64,000 bases of DNA from NCBI GenBank assembly GCA_963693085.1, contig OY856410.1, positions 565,232,406-565,296,405 on the forward strand, given 5' to 3'. Shown here piece after piece: positions 1 through 11,766 of the stretch. The notes under the pieces are model-generated. The model was not told where the DNA came from. It worked only from the letters and a program-made list of their open reading frames with translations, and made no database searches. Position 1 is the first letter of the stretch. Each line of letters starts with the position of its first letter. The stretch is from Alisma plantago-aquatica (taxonomy: Eukaryota > Streptophyta > Magnoliopsida > Alismatales > Alismataceae). The translations under genes were made by a program, and so were the position numbers.

Positions 1-1022
1 ATTATATGTGAGATTTGGCCAAAGGAAGGTAAAGTTATCATCATTATACAACATGTATTAAAACTTAGGAAGAACTAGGAGATCATTCATTCACCTCGCA
101 ATTGGATTTGGCCTTGGCGATGACTTACTGGGCCTCACACCTGAACAGCCCTGGCCCGCGTGGCTGGTTCTCTCTCACGATTCCACTTATCGTGATCCCT
201 GTTTCTCCTCCGTGAGAACAGAGCATCAACAAGGGAAGTCACCCCTTTCCCTCCGACGACTGGAGAAGCTAGGACAACCAGCGGCGCGGTTATCCCCAGT
301 GGTTGGGGTTTGAGGCACAAAGTCTATGGTCTTTGTGCTCTTCTCCATCGACCTTTGCACCTACGATGATAGTAAGAACGGATGGCTCGAGCAACATCTT
401 GGCATGGTGCCAGTCTGTACAGGATGGGGAGAAGAAGAGTGCGACGACTTGAAGGGAAAGCAAATCAACGAGAGGTAAGGAAGGGGAGACTACAGTTAGA
501 TGGGAGGGGGTTTATAAGCAACAATGAAGGCTAGGGTTTGAGGTCATGCCCCCCCCCCTGAAGAGGCGGGGAAGATATTTCCCATCTGTCTCACTCATTT
601 CCTGAAGAGGAAGGGGAGGAAAGAACAAGCGCTTGGGCCACACGTCCCATATTGGGCCCAATAAGATTGCAAGCCCAAATAAAATTGATCAAAATATGTG
701 CAAATCGAGCTAATTTCAAATGATCATATCTTGGGCTAGGAGCCTTCGATTGAGGTGATTTTTGAGTCGTTAGATTCATATTCGAAAGATCTACCACTTG
801 GCATATAATAGTAGTTATCACATTGAATAGATTCAAAAAAAATTCTTACAAAAGGTGATATGTTAAGAGCTAAAAACTTAGGTCCATGAGCAAATTATGT
901 TACAAAGGTGAAAATCAAGCATATAGTGATCAAAATGGGTCATCGACAAGTCGAGTCATGGAATTAAACTCATGTTGAGGTGATCTGAGTTACTAATAAA
1001 GAGAGAAAATTGAGGTTGTCAC
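1..1022 (-). mobile_element. Partial LTR of a gypsy-like element, cut by the window edge
   Basis: Read on the minus strand, an LTR-like 5' end TGTGACAACC begins at 1022 and the sequence runs off the left edge. It carries a TATA-like stretch near 505-515 (minus TTATAAACC) with a more GC-rich downstream part (1-480), as in the transcribed part of plant gypsy LTRs. A run of ten or so C residues lies near 549. No polypurine tract is evident just right of 1022, so this may be a solo LTR; the other end and its target duplication are outside the window. Its lineage is inferred from style only. Confidence 0.45.
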
Positions 1023-1889
1023 ACTATCCTCATGTCGTCCACCCACAAACTCCCACTCCATGTGTATGTCTCTTTGTCTCCATTACTAGACTTGCACTCT
1101 ATCTCCCTTAAAAGGAAAGTGATTAGGAGAAAAAAATGAGATTTGGAGCATGATGTAGTAGCCATCAAGGTAGGGATATTCAATGTGACATACACTATGG
1201 TCCTAAATCTATGAACATCATAGACCAATAGGTGTTTCTCATAATAACTCAAATGTAAGGTTTCAAAGAGTTTATATATGTGCACTCTAATTTTTAGCAA
1301 TATCAATCTCCATATCTTATATGAGCTAAGAAGGAGGTGCATAGGATTCTCAACTGAAGCCGAAAAAATGGCAACTTTTGTTTCTTACTCTGGTGCACCT
1401 TGTTTATCCAATATGTGAATGCAATTATAAATCACTTTTTGTTTACTTTTATATATTTAATTCTATATTTTTGTATAGTTACTAGTGTTAGTTTTTAGAG
1501 ATCTATAGTCGAATACTATTTCTGCTTTTTTTTGGTACTTGGGGTAATTTCTCGCTTGGTTTACTCATTACATCTTGTGGTTTCTTTATTGATTTCATTT
1601 CAATGTTGTACATATAAGACAATTCTTATTCATTTGAAGGATTTATAGGAGTTGGGATTAAGGGAGAAAGAATTACCCTTCTAAAGTCCATGGCTAAGGT
1701 TGGACCCCTAGAGGGTTCTAAACCAACAAATGCTTATCTTTATGGTTTGAACACGTGTTCCTTCACTGGGGACCATCAAAGTTCACCATTTGCACCATCC
1801 CTAGTTGGAAATATATATATACGAGTAGTTAATAAGAAATAAATTAGATGATATAATCAAGTTTTAATACTAATGATTCTTTATTATTA
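1023..1889. other. Unassigned spacer
   Basis: No recognisable gene or repeat. A 107-residue open frame on the minus strand (1019-1342) matches nothing I know and has ordinary AT-rich composition. The rest is AT-rich with stops in all frames. It may be a remnant of the target into which the neighbouring LTRs inserted. Confidence 0.4.
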
Positions 1890-2210
1890 TTGTATGATAA
1901 TGTTCGGATTTGGGAAGGGTGGTGGGGGAGGTGGCAAGCATGGTTCCTCTGGAAATAACCAGCCCCCTAAATGAATCCCAGATTTCCAACCTTCTGTTCG
2001 AGGACAACAAGGTCGTGTTGAAACCATCCATCCAAGACAAGTTGAGAACATGTATCTGTACATGAACATCCGCTGGAAATTTTACAAACTTACATATCCT
2101 AGCAACAAATACTCAGAAGCTAGAGGACATTAGGGTCAATGTGAGTAGAGAAATCCCTACCTTTACTGTCAAACTAGCAGCAATGAAGCTCCTTCTGAAC
2201 CCGTAACATT
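1890..2210 (+). pseudogene. Unrecognised coding-like fragment
   Basis: The plus strand has a short glycine-rich opening (MFGFGKGGGGGGKHGSSG, 1900-1955). A second plus frame, 1943-2209, reads as plausible protein with internal stops only at about 2057 and at its end. It includes NLLFEDNKVVLKPSIQDKLR and, after the first stop, TQKLEDIRVNVSREIP. The composition is more protein-like than the flanks. I cannot assign a family. It could be a captured or decayed host exon with an intron boundary near 2050-2090, or a transposon fragment. The glycine-rich and second frames differ, so at least one frameshift would be needed. Confidence 0.25.
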
Positions 2211-2282
2211 TTGTTGTCATTTCCAAAGCCATAGGCACAACTCTCAGCTATATACAAAGCTCTTAAGAACTGTATGATAACC
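2211..2282. other. Short spacer before LTR G
   Basis: No gene seen. It lies between the coding-like fragment and the point (2283) where minus-strand LTR G appears to end. Confidence 0.3.
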
Positions 2283-3301
2283 TGTCACACTAAATGAGTT
2301 TACTAAAAACACAATAGATCACTAATTAATCACATCTCCAAAAAAGAGGGTAAATTAAAACTGATTCAACATAACCAACTTGCTCTGAAATATTACACAA
2401 GAGCCCAATAACTTGTTTATATTCATATTATGCCAAGAATTTTATACAATTTGTTCCATGGCCTTATCCACACACATATATATATACATATATACATAGG
2501 AGATCAAAAATCATACATGCCACATAAACAAGCATAATCATGCTAACAGAAGCTTAAGTCGGTTAAAACATTGTATACAAACTTTCCTGCCCAAACCTGA
2601 GAGTACAGAGATGACTCTAGGACATATTAGACTTCTATAAAACTTCTCTAAGGTCCATCATCACAGATCATCCTCACTACCATAGGTCTTCTACTGCTGA
2701 TCCTGATCACCTAAAAAGATGTGGTGACCCACGAGTGAGGCCCATGTCCCAACAAGAGATATAACTCTCAACACCGCTTATTGATTACATCAGATTAAGT
2801 AAATAGTCAGTTCAAGCAGATTAAACATGTATAACAATTAGGTTTCACATTAGTGTTAACATATAAGAGACATAAAGAAGTAGATAACAATTATCATCAT
2901 TAGACTGAATGTCATCAATTACCTTATTAACAATATAAGTTGTTCAGTAGCATGTACATAGATAACATCATAAGCAAGTCGATGAGCATAGAGTCTCTTA
3001 TCATCATGAGTAAGTTTAGTAGTATAAGCATAGCTAACAAAATTAGCATGTCTAATAGATTGAACCGATGTACATTGTAAGTAGAGCTAACAACATAAGC
3101 ACATCTATTTGCATAAGCACAATTAGCAGTATATGCATTTCTAATTATAGAGGCATATCTAACATTGTTAGCATATCTAATAGAACATGATAACTAATTC
3201 CATAAGCATATCCAACAATAGAAGTATATCTATCAATCATAAGCTTCACTAATGTATGTACATATCTTCAACATGAGCATATCCACAACATAAGCATATC
3301 T
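2283..3301 (-). mobile_element. LTR G, 3' portion (split by solo LTR A)
   Basis: On the minus strand this piece has the R/U5-like layout of the chromoviral LTRs in this window: a start-of-array region with many GCATATCTAA-like repeats (about 3000-3300), then a block like TATATCTC...CACC...TTTTTAGGTG (2690-2770), then 'GTACTCTCAGG' (near 2600). It ends near 2283 (plus TGTCACAC). It was interrupted at 3301/3302 by solo LTR A, whose 5-bp target TATCT lies in one of the GCATATCT repeats; the rest of LTR G resumes at 7626. The exact 3' end is approximate. Confidence 0.55.
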
Positions 3302-4139
3302 TGTAACATCCCTGACCTGGGTTATGGCCTAATCCTAGAAGTTTTACTTAAATAAGTCATTTACAAACTTGTTCTAATCTTTTGAAAAGTAATTAAGACT
3401 CTTTGTGAAGTGTATTTTCAAGTTGGAGCTTATTTGCAAACTATTTATGCATTATATGATAGTCTGAGTGTAAAGTGTAATTTACCCATGATGAGGGGTT
3501 ATATTGCAAAATTTCATATGTTGAATGTATCCTAAGTATTTTAACATTATAAGAGATGTAATTATGCTAAGTGGTGGCATGTGGAAAGCCTAAATTCCAA
3601 GCTATAACTTGTTTGAATAATGCTAAGTGCTTTGTGCACCAGTTTTGGTACATATTGTAAATTATCCAAAATGAAGGGTTGATGTGAAAATTACCACTTC
3701 TAGAGTGTCTATACTCCTTCCTAGTATTATCTAGAGGAGAGAGAAATAAGGAGACACTATGTTTGAATCATTTTTAGAGTGGTAGCATTCTTGGTGATGG
3801 AAAGACCAAGGAAGATGTATAGTTGAAATCTTTGTATGAGTTATATCAAGTTGTAGACTTGATATGGGAGTCTCTATCGGCCAAGGATCCATAGAAGGAG
3901 TCTCCTATCGGTTTGTTGATTCTTGGCAAGATCCATGATGGGCTAGGAACCTCAATAAAGCAATAGATATCAGTTTGCAACTTTTCTTTGGAAAAGGTTG
4001 CATTGAATTGTGAATATAATAATAATGTGAGTGGAATAGCTTGCCCTAGAAGATAATCAAAGGGGCCCGACCCTTATCCCTTGCATTATCCATAAGTTTT
4101 TATTTTTGCATGGCAAGATAAAGATGGGATGCAATAAAA

Positions 4140-4233
4140 TACATGTGTCAATCTATGCATGGCCATGTGGCACTTAGTAGCTTAAGAAGACGACACCTCT
4201 TACACTCTTTTTCATAAACCTCAACTATAAATA
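4140..4233 (+). promoter_or_regulatory. LTR A promoter: RY-like motifs and TATA box
   Basis: TATAAATA at 4226-4233 follows the block CATGAACCTCAAC-like sequence (here CATAAACCTCAAC) that precedes the TATA box in every copy of the family. About 60-90 bp upstream lie ACATGTGTCA, TGCATGG and CATGTGGCAC, the same spacing as the RY/G-box block in the other copies. This places the transcription start about 0.95 kb into the LTR. The function is inferred from motif and position. Confidence 0.55.
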
Positions 4234-4348
4234 CCATTCTCTTCACCTATTAGTAGAATTTTTGGATTTTACTATCATCTTTCCCTTAGATATCGTGTAC
4301 ACCATCTTGGCATCATGCATAAGTGAAGGAGTGTCAAGTTTAGAGCTT

Positions 4349-4440
4349 GATATCGGCCATAGATAAATGATATCAACCAAGCAAGGTGATATCAACCTAG
4401 CAAGGTGATATCGGCCACAAGTGGTGAAGATATCGTGCAA
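4349..4440 (+). repeat. Short GATATCGGCC/GATATCAACC repeats
   Basis: Four to five imperfect copies of a roughly 20-bp unit with core GGTGATATCGGCC or GGTGATATCAACC. It is the reduced counterpart of the seven-copy array in LTR D (44901-45060) and D's 3' LTR (57380-57540). Confidence 0.7.
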
Positions 4441-4729
4441 AGTGCTAAGGAGCTCAAGACTTGGACTTTGATAAGCTCATTTTCAACCTTGGGAACGTGA
4501 ATATTTGGAGCTTGGAGCTTGGAAGTTGTTCTAGAGGTGGGTTATATAACTTGAACCCAACTATGTTATTATTCACTTTCAATATTGTTGAACTTGTTGA
4601 ACTACTTTTAAGTTTGAATTCCTTTGATTAATTGATATACCTATGAGTTTCAATAAGTTGTTAGGACTGTTTTCCATGAACTAGAGCATTAATAACAATT
4701 GTCTAGAGGTTGATGATGGTGACATCATC

Positions 4730-5570
4730 ATGGTAAAACCCGACATAGGCTTGAAGTACCTTAAACCTGATATGAAACCCAATATGGCGGGTAACTCGAT
4801 ATAGTGGTGAGTGATACCACATGAACGATATGAGTGATATATCATGGACAATAGGAGTGATACCCACTTACACCTTGTACATGATATGAGGTTTAATTCC
4901 ATACCTCATGCACAATATAGTTTCAATTGTATTTTCTAGCCGATATAGTGTTAAAACCCTAAGTGATGGAATGAAACCCGACATACCCTATTGTTTTGTG
5001 TAAAGGATTGTTCTGAAAGAGCTCAACTTGATATCTAGTTGTCGTTCAAAAAATATTATAGGACTGATTCTTTGAAGGCATGAAAATTTATGAGCATAAT
5101 GGTCTACCCAATATCATAACCTGATATGTCAACCAACATGGTAATCCGATATGATAATCCAACATAGAAACCTGATATGGTATTGTGTATATAACACTAA
5201 AACAATACCATAATGAGGCACATACCCTATGCCCAACATGGTGCACACCTAGTGTACAATATGGTATCAAGTATACCCTTATACCTGATATGAGGTCAAG
5301 CATTTAGCTCATACACGATATGAAGCTAAGTATCTCTAACTTGAATTCTAAGTGATAGCCAATCCGATAAGAGTACACGATATGGTAATAGGGGATACAC
5401 CCTAAACATGATATGATGATGTGGTTACACCACATGCCAGATATAGATACACGATATGATGATGGATTGCATCTTAAGTATGATATGGTAGCATACACAC
5501 ACTTTGATACCGGATGTGGTAGGTATACTTCAAGCATATGTACTTGATTGAGTGACATATGTTGTGTGCC
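4730..5570 (+). repeat. Degenerate CGATATG-core array in LTR A
   Basis: Several dozen occurrences of CGATATG, CCGATATG, TGATATG or close variants spaced about 20-45 bp, with variable filler. Short open frames on the minus strand across it are repeat artefacts. The corresponding region is an ordered 31-bp array in element B. Confidence 0.7.
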
Positions 5571-6461
5571 ATGTTAAATGCAATATTAAAAGGTAATGCG
5601 TTTAATACAATTTGATAATGGTGAGCTAATGTACCTTAAGAGGAGAATTGATCCAAATTATTAAAATTATGGTGCAATCAACATCCTAAGTGAGGATGAG
5701 AGAGAAACTTATTTTGAATATCAACCATGTAATGAATATATGTTGATACTCCTAGTATGAATGGAGTACAAATTAGGGCTTAATCCTTTATGATGATATC
5801 TTAAAACCCTAATTGGTTGATAAGAGTAAATCTTAACCCTAGTAATGGGTGATGAGATGATTTGAAACCCTAATCGGTTGATAAAGGGAAACCCTAACCC
5901 TAATTAATGGGAAGAATGTGTTTCTTTTGCATTGCATGGTAATGGCATGTATTTGATATTCTATTATCATGAAATACTAACCATGTAGGTATCATGAGGT
6001 GATAAGCATAGCTAAGTAAGAGCTATGATGTTTATATGATATAGAGTTAATGAACTTTGTGAACTATGTGAATTATTTGTGCAACAAGTATAATGAATAC
6101 CTTGGTGTGATGACCTAGAGGTAATGGTTACCTGATAATTGGTAACAATACTCAGTGATGGATTAAGGGTTTGAATACCCAAGCATGATGATGATAAGAG
6201 AATCATATCCTAAGTGATATATGTGTTCCAAAGATCATGAAAGTACTTGATAAACATATTTTATCTTTGTTTGTAGCATCTGATATAATTCTTATTTGCA
6301 ACTTGATTTATGCTAAAAGATATTGTAATACACTCAATTAATCAAGAGAAATGTTATCATGTAGTTTCCCAGACCATAGATCCATTTAGTGACAGGATTT
6401 GTTGAATGGTGAAATGAGTTTAACTCGGTATACATATTGTTGAATATGTAATTTAAAATAT

Positions 6462-6625
6462 ACCAGGGTTGCTCAGTGGACTCCCCAACTACACCAGGTT
6501 GCTCAGTGGACTTCCTGATGAAACTACACCAGGTTGCTCAGTGGACTTCCTGATGAAATTACACCAGGTTGCTCAGTGGACTTCTTGATGAAAAATAATC
6601 TGGGAAAGCTCAGTGGTCTTCTCCC
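6462..6625 (+). repeat. 35-bp repeat cluster, core GGTTGCTCAGTGGACTTCC
   Basis: Four copies start near 6462, 6493, 6528 and 6563 (spacings 31, 35, 35), plus a decayed fifth. The core is the same as the reverse complement of the 32-bp array at 58469-58999 in 18 of 19 positions, so the two arrays share ancestry. Confidence 0.8.
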
Positions 6626-8339
6626 GAAGAGATTACATGTTGCGGTTGTAAATCTATAGCAAAGATACCAGTACACCCTAGTAAGCTAATTATAGTTGAC
6701 ACAAGATGTCCTGCCAGTTATCTCATAGTGACCGAGATAGGTGAGGTCTTGACAGCTTGCTCTGCCACTGACCTTGTATGGTACCGATGCTTAATGTAGT
6801 CGTAGTCGGTTGGAGTATGAGTGGTATACCTCATCTCCTCTGGGCATAAGTGTGAATGTGAACATGTAATCATCTGTGTAGTGTATTTTCTTAAGGATTG
6901 AATACGGAAAACATTGGTTGATCCCTCATTACTTTTATATATCTTAATTGATATATGTTATACATGTTCTTCATATTCCTTATAAAGAAAATAGATGACT
7001 TATAACTCTGTTATCAATGTTAATGTTTTATACTGAAAATAAACCTACTTGCATAAAGTATCATCTGCTAGTTTTTATACAATTTCCTATGATAATAATA
7101 TTGTTGGTAGAGAGTTATATCGCTCATTGGGACAATAGTCTCACCCAGTGGGATCCATAATTTTTAGGTGTACGCGGACGAGGAAGTAGAAACCAGACTA
7201 TAGAGTAAGGACCATATCAGCAGGGACAACAGTAATAGCTCAGGTTGAGTGTACTGTGTGTCATGTCTTGTAGATAGAAGTCATATGTGTCATCTCTGTA
7301 CTCTCAGGTCCTTGGGAGTTAGTACTTAGTGTTTTTTTTTATAAATGACTTAAGATTTTGATTTGTCTGCCTTGAGGTTTTATGTTTCTGATGTATATGT
7401 TAAAGTAAAGCAACTGGTACTGGTTATCCTTGAGATGAGATGGTACAATGCATGTACGATATGAACCACATGTATACAAAGTTTTGGTTCTTTCTTAAAG
7501 AGTTTCCTGGAAGAGGATCTCTTTGTAAATGGTTTTAATTCTTAGTGATTTTTGTTAAATCTGCTACTTATGGTTATTCCATGATTATTACTGGTGATGG
7601 CTTGATTTGTTATCCAGTCGTCACATATCTAATATATGTTAATGCACTAAATATCATTTCTATGTGAAGAGAATAAACAAGAGTCATTGTCTTATGTGAA
7701 GTGTTGTGTATGAACCTTAAACAATTCTCTACATGACTGTATTACATCTTTTATTCTGCCCTGGGGAGTTTACATCATACCACCCTAAGTCCAACTGACC
7801 CCTGCAGAGGGCTATTCGATTCTGTACAAGATCTAGGAGAGTCGACATCCTAAGATCTCTTCCCCTTGGTCGGTATGAGTAAAAGGCAGTGACATATCAG
7901 TCAATGTTGGAACTACAACAAAAGATAGTCAAGCTACTAATAACTAGTCCACCCTTGGTACAGGTCACGACATTAGACAGTAGGGTATGAAAAGCAAAAC
8001 CTTGCCAGCTAAGTACAACCGCATCACACTCAATCACATCATATATGACAAATATCAGAGGCATGATCACAACCATCCTCCATAACCTGCAATTTTGGAT
8101 GACAAGATACACACTCAACTTGCCACCCCTGCATACTCATATGTGCTCTGAGTTTCCCTTAGGAATACTCATTTCATCATCCAGAAAGTTCTGACACTGA
8201 AGATGGTTCTACGACACAGGGCACTACATGATTAGAATTTCACTTGATTAGTTATGCCAATTGGGTGGATTAAGGCTGCATCAAGCAAGTGGACATACAA
8301 ACCCTAATTCACTTCTAGCAAATATAACTATAACAACTT

Positions 8340-8530
8340 CAAAAGATATAAAACATGTGAGACATAATTTCTCATCTCAGCATCACAAGGCACTATTCAC
8401 ATGCCAATCAAGAGACTATACCTTGTCATCACATCATCATCACAAGGTACTTATCATTGTCATTCATGATACTACACTTGTCATCACATGATATAAATCC
8501 TTATTACAACATCACAAGGTATCAACCCTT
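8340..8530. repeat. CATCACAAGG/CTTGTCATCACAT repeats in LTR G
   Basis: The motif CATCACAAGG recurs at about 8382, 8438 and 8510, interleaved with CTTGTCATCACAT at about 8422 and 8477. It is an irregular array inside LTR G. The two plus-strand open frames over it (8261-8639) follow from this low-complexity sequence. Confidence 0.5.
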
Positions 8531-9359
8531 GTCAACAGAAGAGTATTACACCTCATTCGAGGCTCAACTATGCCAAAAGGTCATTAAGACCATCATATCA
8601 TTCCCTGCAAGTTCATCATTATCTTTCCATGCTTTATAACAAGGTTCAAAAAACATCACCACACATGTAATGCACATGCTTAGCATGATATTGCATTAAA
8701 TAACTAAAAGTTGTTTATAAGATAACATTGTAAGGTTATTTTAGCCTTAAGAGAATTCCTTTATTACATCAAAATATAAGGAAGCTATTTGATTAACCAT
8801 CATCACATTAATAGTGTACGAGTTTAGCATAAGAAAGCATAAATCATAATGTTATGATGACCACTAGTTAACACATTAGAATTGTACTCAATCATTAGGA
8901 AGGCTATTCAATCATTATGTTAACCATTAAACGAAGGGTATCATAACTAACTACCATCATCTATTAATATTAGGATTAGGTTCAATAAGATAAGTTACTT
9001 TGATGTTACTAATCATCACTCATACCCAAACCCTAACTCATGGCATCCCCACTGGATCATGGATGCATAAGGTGAAGTGCCACCATCACATTCCATACCA
9101 TCCTCAAGTATGGGTCCATGAATAACTCAAGTTGTAACTACTAGATTATAGCATACTAGGGTTTAAACAACAATAAGAGATTACTCCATGATTTTATTAA
9201 TCATTCAAGGGGTTGTTCATAATCAATTACCATCACTTGGTTATATTAGGGTTAAGTATAACCAAACATATCCCATTAGGGTTGTACATCAACACAATAT
9301 GCTCATTATAATTTATATTCATATGAGGGAAAAGGTAAGACTACCTAAATGAAGGAAAG

Positions 9360-11260
9360 CCTCCACTGGTTTCAACATCATTCAAACCACACTAACATAC
9401 CACACCATCAACCAGTACCATTGGATTGTTGAGAAGGTAAAACCATTGGTTGTTTACATAAGTAAACACCTTGGGAAAACCACCTATAGATCCATTTAAT
9501 TGTATCATAGAAAGATTCACCATATATCCCTAAACATACCTTGTTTAATAACATAAAGGGTACCATTAATTGCAGGGATAAAACACATCATAAATTGTAC
9601 CTTTAAAGTAAGCCATCCACTTGTCAACAAACATGCTCCTTAAGTTGATAAAATAGGGGAAACCATTGGATTCACATTATTAGAACTCACATATTATAAT
9701 ATAGGCTTAAATTCAAACCATTGGATATTAAAGAATTCAATCTCAACCATTGAATCAAGTTCATTATTCAAAACCATCAATTAGAGTGTAGGCTTAACTA
9801 TTGAATCAATTGAGTCAAAAAACCATTGGTTTAGGGATTAATTGAAGCTACATTAAAAGCCTTGACTCACCATCAGTTGTGGTGTCTGGATTCACCATCG
9901 ATTGTGACACATTGTGTCATGATCGATTGATAGGGTCAGCTTTACCATCCTTTGTCACCATAGAATGGTGAATTAAAACCACCATCGTTGATGCAATATA
10001 TAAGACAATAGATGGTTTATAAGCTTCTAGATGAGCCTATAGCTGACCTAAGGACTGTTGGTTGACACCATTGGTTGAAACCATCAGTTTGCATGATTGG
10101 TTGACACCATTGATTGTCACCATGGAATGGACATCAGTTCATGTGTTAAAAAAGAAAATAGCCTAGAAACCCTAATATGGACCATCATTTGATAGGTGCT
10201 TAGCACCATCGGTTGTCATAACAACTTGAAAAAAGTCATCTTCTACCTTGGCAAGAAAGTGCACATGATTTTAGGTTCATCTAGAGATGGAAACTAGGCA
10301 AGAAACAACATAAGAATCGAAACCCTAGGCAAGCATAGCTTTTATATGCATATATCTTCCTTTTAGAGCAAAAATATGAGTAAAAAAGCTTATAGTAAGC
10401 AATAAACGAGAAGAGGGTTATAAAAATCACCTATAGGAAGATGAATAAGCTATAAACAGTAGGAAAAATTGAGCAAAGAGGGTAGAAAACCCTAGCATAA
10501 GCTCTGAACTCGACCAACTATCACTTTTCTCCACAAAAGAAGCAAACCCTAGGTAAAAGGAGCAAGAAAGGTAGATTCTTTGAGCTTTAGAACAACTTTT
10601 ACCATGGAAATCCATGGTTCTAACCTAGAGGATGTAGGAAGAAGAAAAATAGACAAAGAAACAAAGGAGAGAAGGAGAAACTTACTAGATTAGGTCAGAA
10701 CAAGCGAAGATGTTGCACAAACCCTAAAAGAAGGGTAGATTTGAGCTCTTGCCACTTGCACAAGGTAGATCACCGTCTTCTTCTACCCTAGGAATCTCCT
10801 TGGAGAACTAGAAGGGAAAGAAGAAGCTCTAGATGGTAGGGGAGAGATAAGGGTGTAAAGGTTTCATTTGGATGCCAAAGGATAAGTATATAAAGCTTAA
10901 GGATAAGGGAGAGAACAAGCATGAGGTGTCCTAGTAGCTATCCATGTGTCCATGGCCTAGAGCTTCCATAGACATGTAATAAGAAGCTCCAACAAATTAT
11001 GGAATCTTCCAGACCACCGGGTGATGACCTCTCAGATCCACCGCCAACTGTTGAGGGGTGGTGACCATCGTTTGATTCATGTCTAGGTCAATAGGTGGTT
11101 GAACCATCGATTGATCATCCTTTTATGTGAACCATCGGTTCAAGGGAAACAAACTAGAAAAAGCCATCTAACTAGAATCTTATAGGATGACCATAGATTT
11201 TCACCACCTGTTAGTGACCATCAGATGTCAACCAAATAGGGGAACCATCGGGTGGTGGCT
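9360..11260. repeat. Dispersed ACCAT(T/C)GGTTG motif field in LTR G
   Basis: More than twenty matches to ACCATYGRTTG or one-mismatch variants, for example near 9417, 9444, 9671, 9831, 9894, 10068, 10105, 10204, 11066, 11099, 11130 and 11242. Spacing is irregular (about 25-120 bp, with a gap near 10250-11050), so it is a motif field and not a simple tandem array. Nothing comparable is seen at this density in LTRs A, B or D. Confidence 0.65.
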
Positions 11261-11618
11261 CCTAAAGGTAGCTCATCCATGAAGGGGTAAACACTAATGA
11301 AGAGAATCACCACCAAACCAAGGTATAATCAAGCATCCCATGGCTCAACAAGATCAAGAATTATAATATAACATACAAGGAACATGATTCATGTGAAAAA
11401 TTGCAAGTAAAACCTCTCATATCGACATATTGTAGAAAAGTACAAATTATGCATAAAATAGCATAAGTTGCTCAAATAATGTCCGAACCATACCAAACTT
11501 CAAACATAAGATTGCCATAAGATATCAAAACACCTAAAAAGGTTAGATTAAGTTTTAATGCACTCCATTATGATAATTAAACTTGTTAAACTATTTATTC
11601 AAGGTTAAGGATCTCACA

Positions 11619-11766
11619 AACATAAACCCCTAATAGGGATTTTGTACCCAAAATCCAAGGTAAGCAAAGAGGGATACCTCACATGTACCTCATCCACAAA
11701 ACTACACATGGTTACTTTCATCTCATGGTGATGTCATATCACTCTTATAGAAGTTATGTTCTTCTT
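11619..11766 (-). pseudogene. Chromodomain tail and polypurine end of gypsy element G
   Basis: Read on the minus strand, the frame contains DEVHVRYPSLLTLDFGYKIP ending just before LTR G. This matches the end of plant chromoviral pol, where a VLW..H..EEATWE..DEMR.RYP chromodomain tail is followed by an FGDEI-like motif. Upstream, HHHEMKVTM fits the same motif region with a stop. The polypurine-like end ATTAGGGG lies next to LTR start 11618. The upstream part is cut off at 11766 where element B begins; its integrase continues at 24785. This is a family match by eye; the protein is not functional. Confidence 0.6.

Larger units (their letters stand above)
3302..7625 (+). mobile_element. Solo LTR A of the long-LTR chromoviral family
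   Basis: The 4324-bp unit begins TGTAACATCCC and ends GTCGTCACA, and is flanked by the perfect 5-bp target duplication TATCT (3297-3301 and 7626-7630). No PBS, gag or PPT follows, so it is a solo LTR left by recombination between two LTRs. The 5' end matches nested LTR L closely and LTRs B and D more distantly. Parts in order: U3 with TATA box (4226), 20-bp-type GATATC repeats (4349-4440), a long degenerate CGATATG array (4730-5570), telobox-like AAACCCTAA sites (5810-5905), a 35-bp repeat cluster (6462-6625), a conserved GTCTCACCCAGTGGGA/TTTTTAGGTG block (7130-7180) and a U5 tail. It carries no protein-coding capacity. Confidence 0.88.
7626..11618 (-). mobile_element. LTR G, 5' portion
   Basis: This continues LTR G after solo LTR A. 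On the minus strand it starts at 11618 with TGTGAGATCC, directly after a chromodomain/polypurine end (11619-11766), so it is the 3' LTR of a minus-strand Ty3/gypsy chromovirus. Pieces 2283-3301 plus 7626-11618 total about 5.0 kb. The segment 10300-10750 is recognisably homologous to 26640-27000 in LTR H. Short open frames in it (for example 10427-10615) are not conserved genes. It contains the ACCATYGGTTG motif field (9360-11260). Confidence 0.6.

Noticed and set aside
1019..1342. 107-residue minus-strand frame as a gene
   Set aside because: No domain, AT-rich composition, overlaps the LTR border; no supporting signals.
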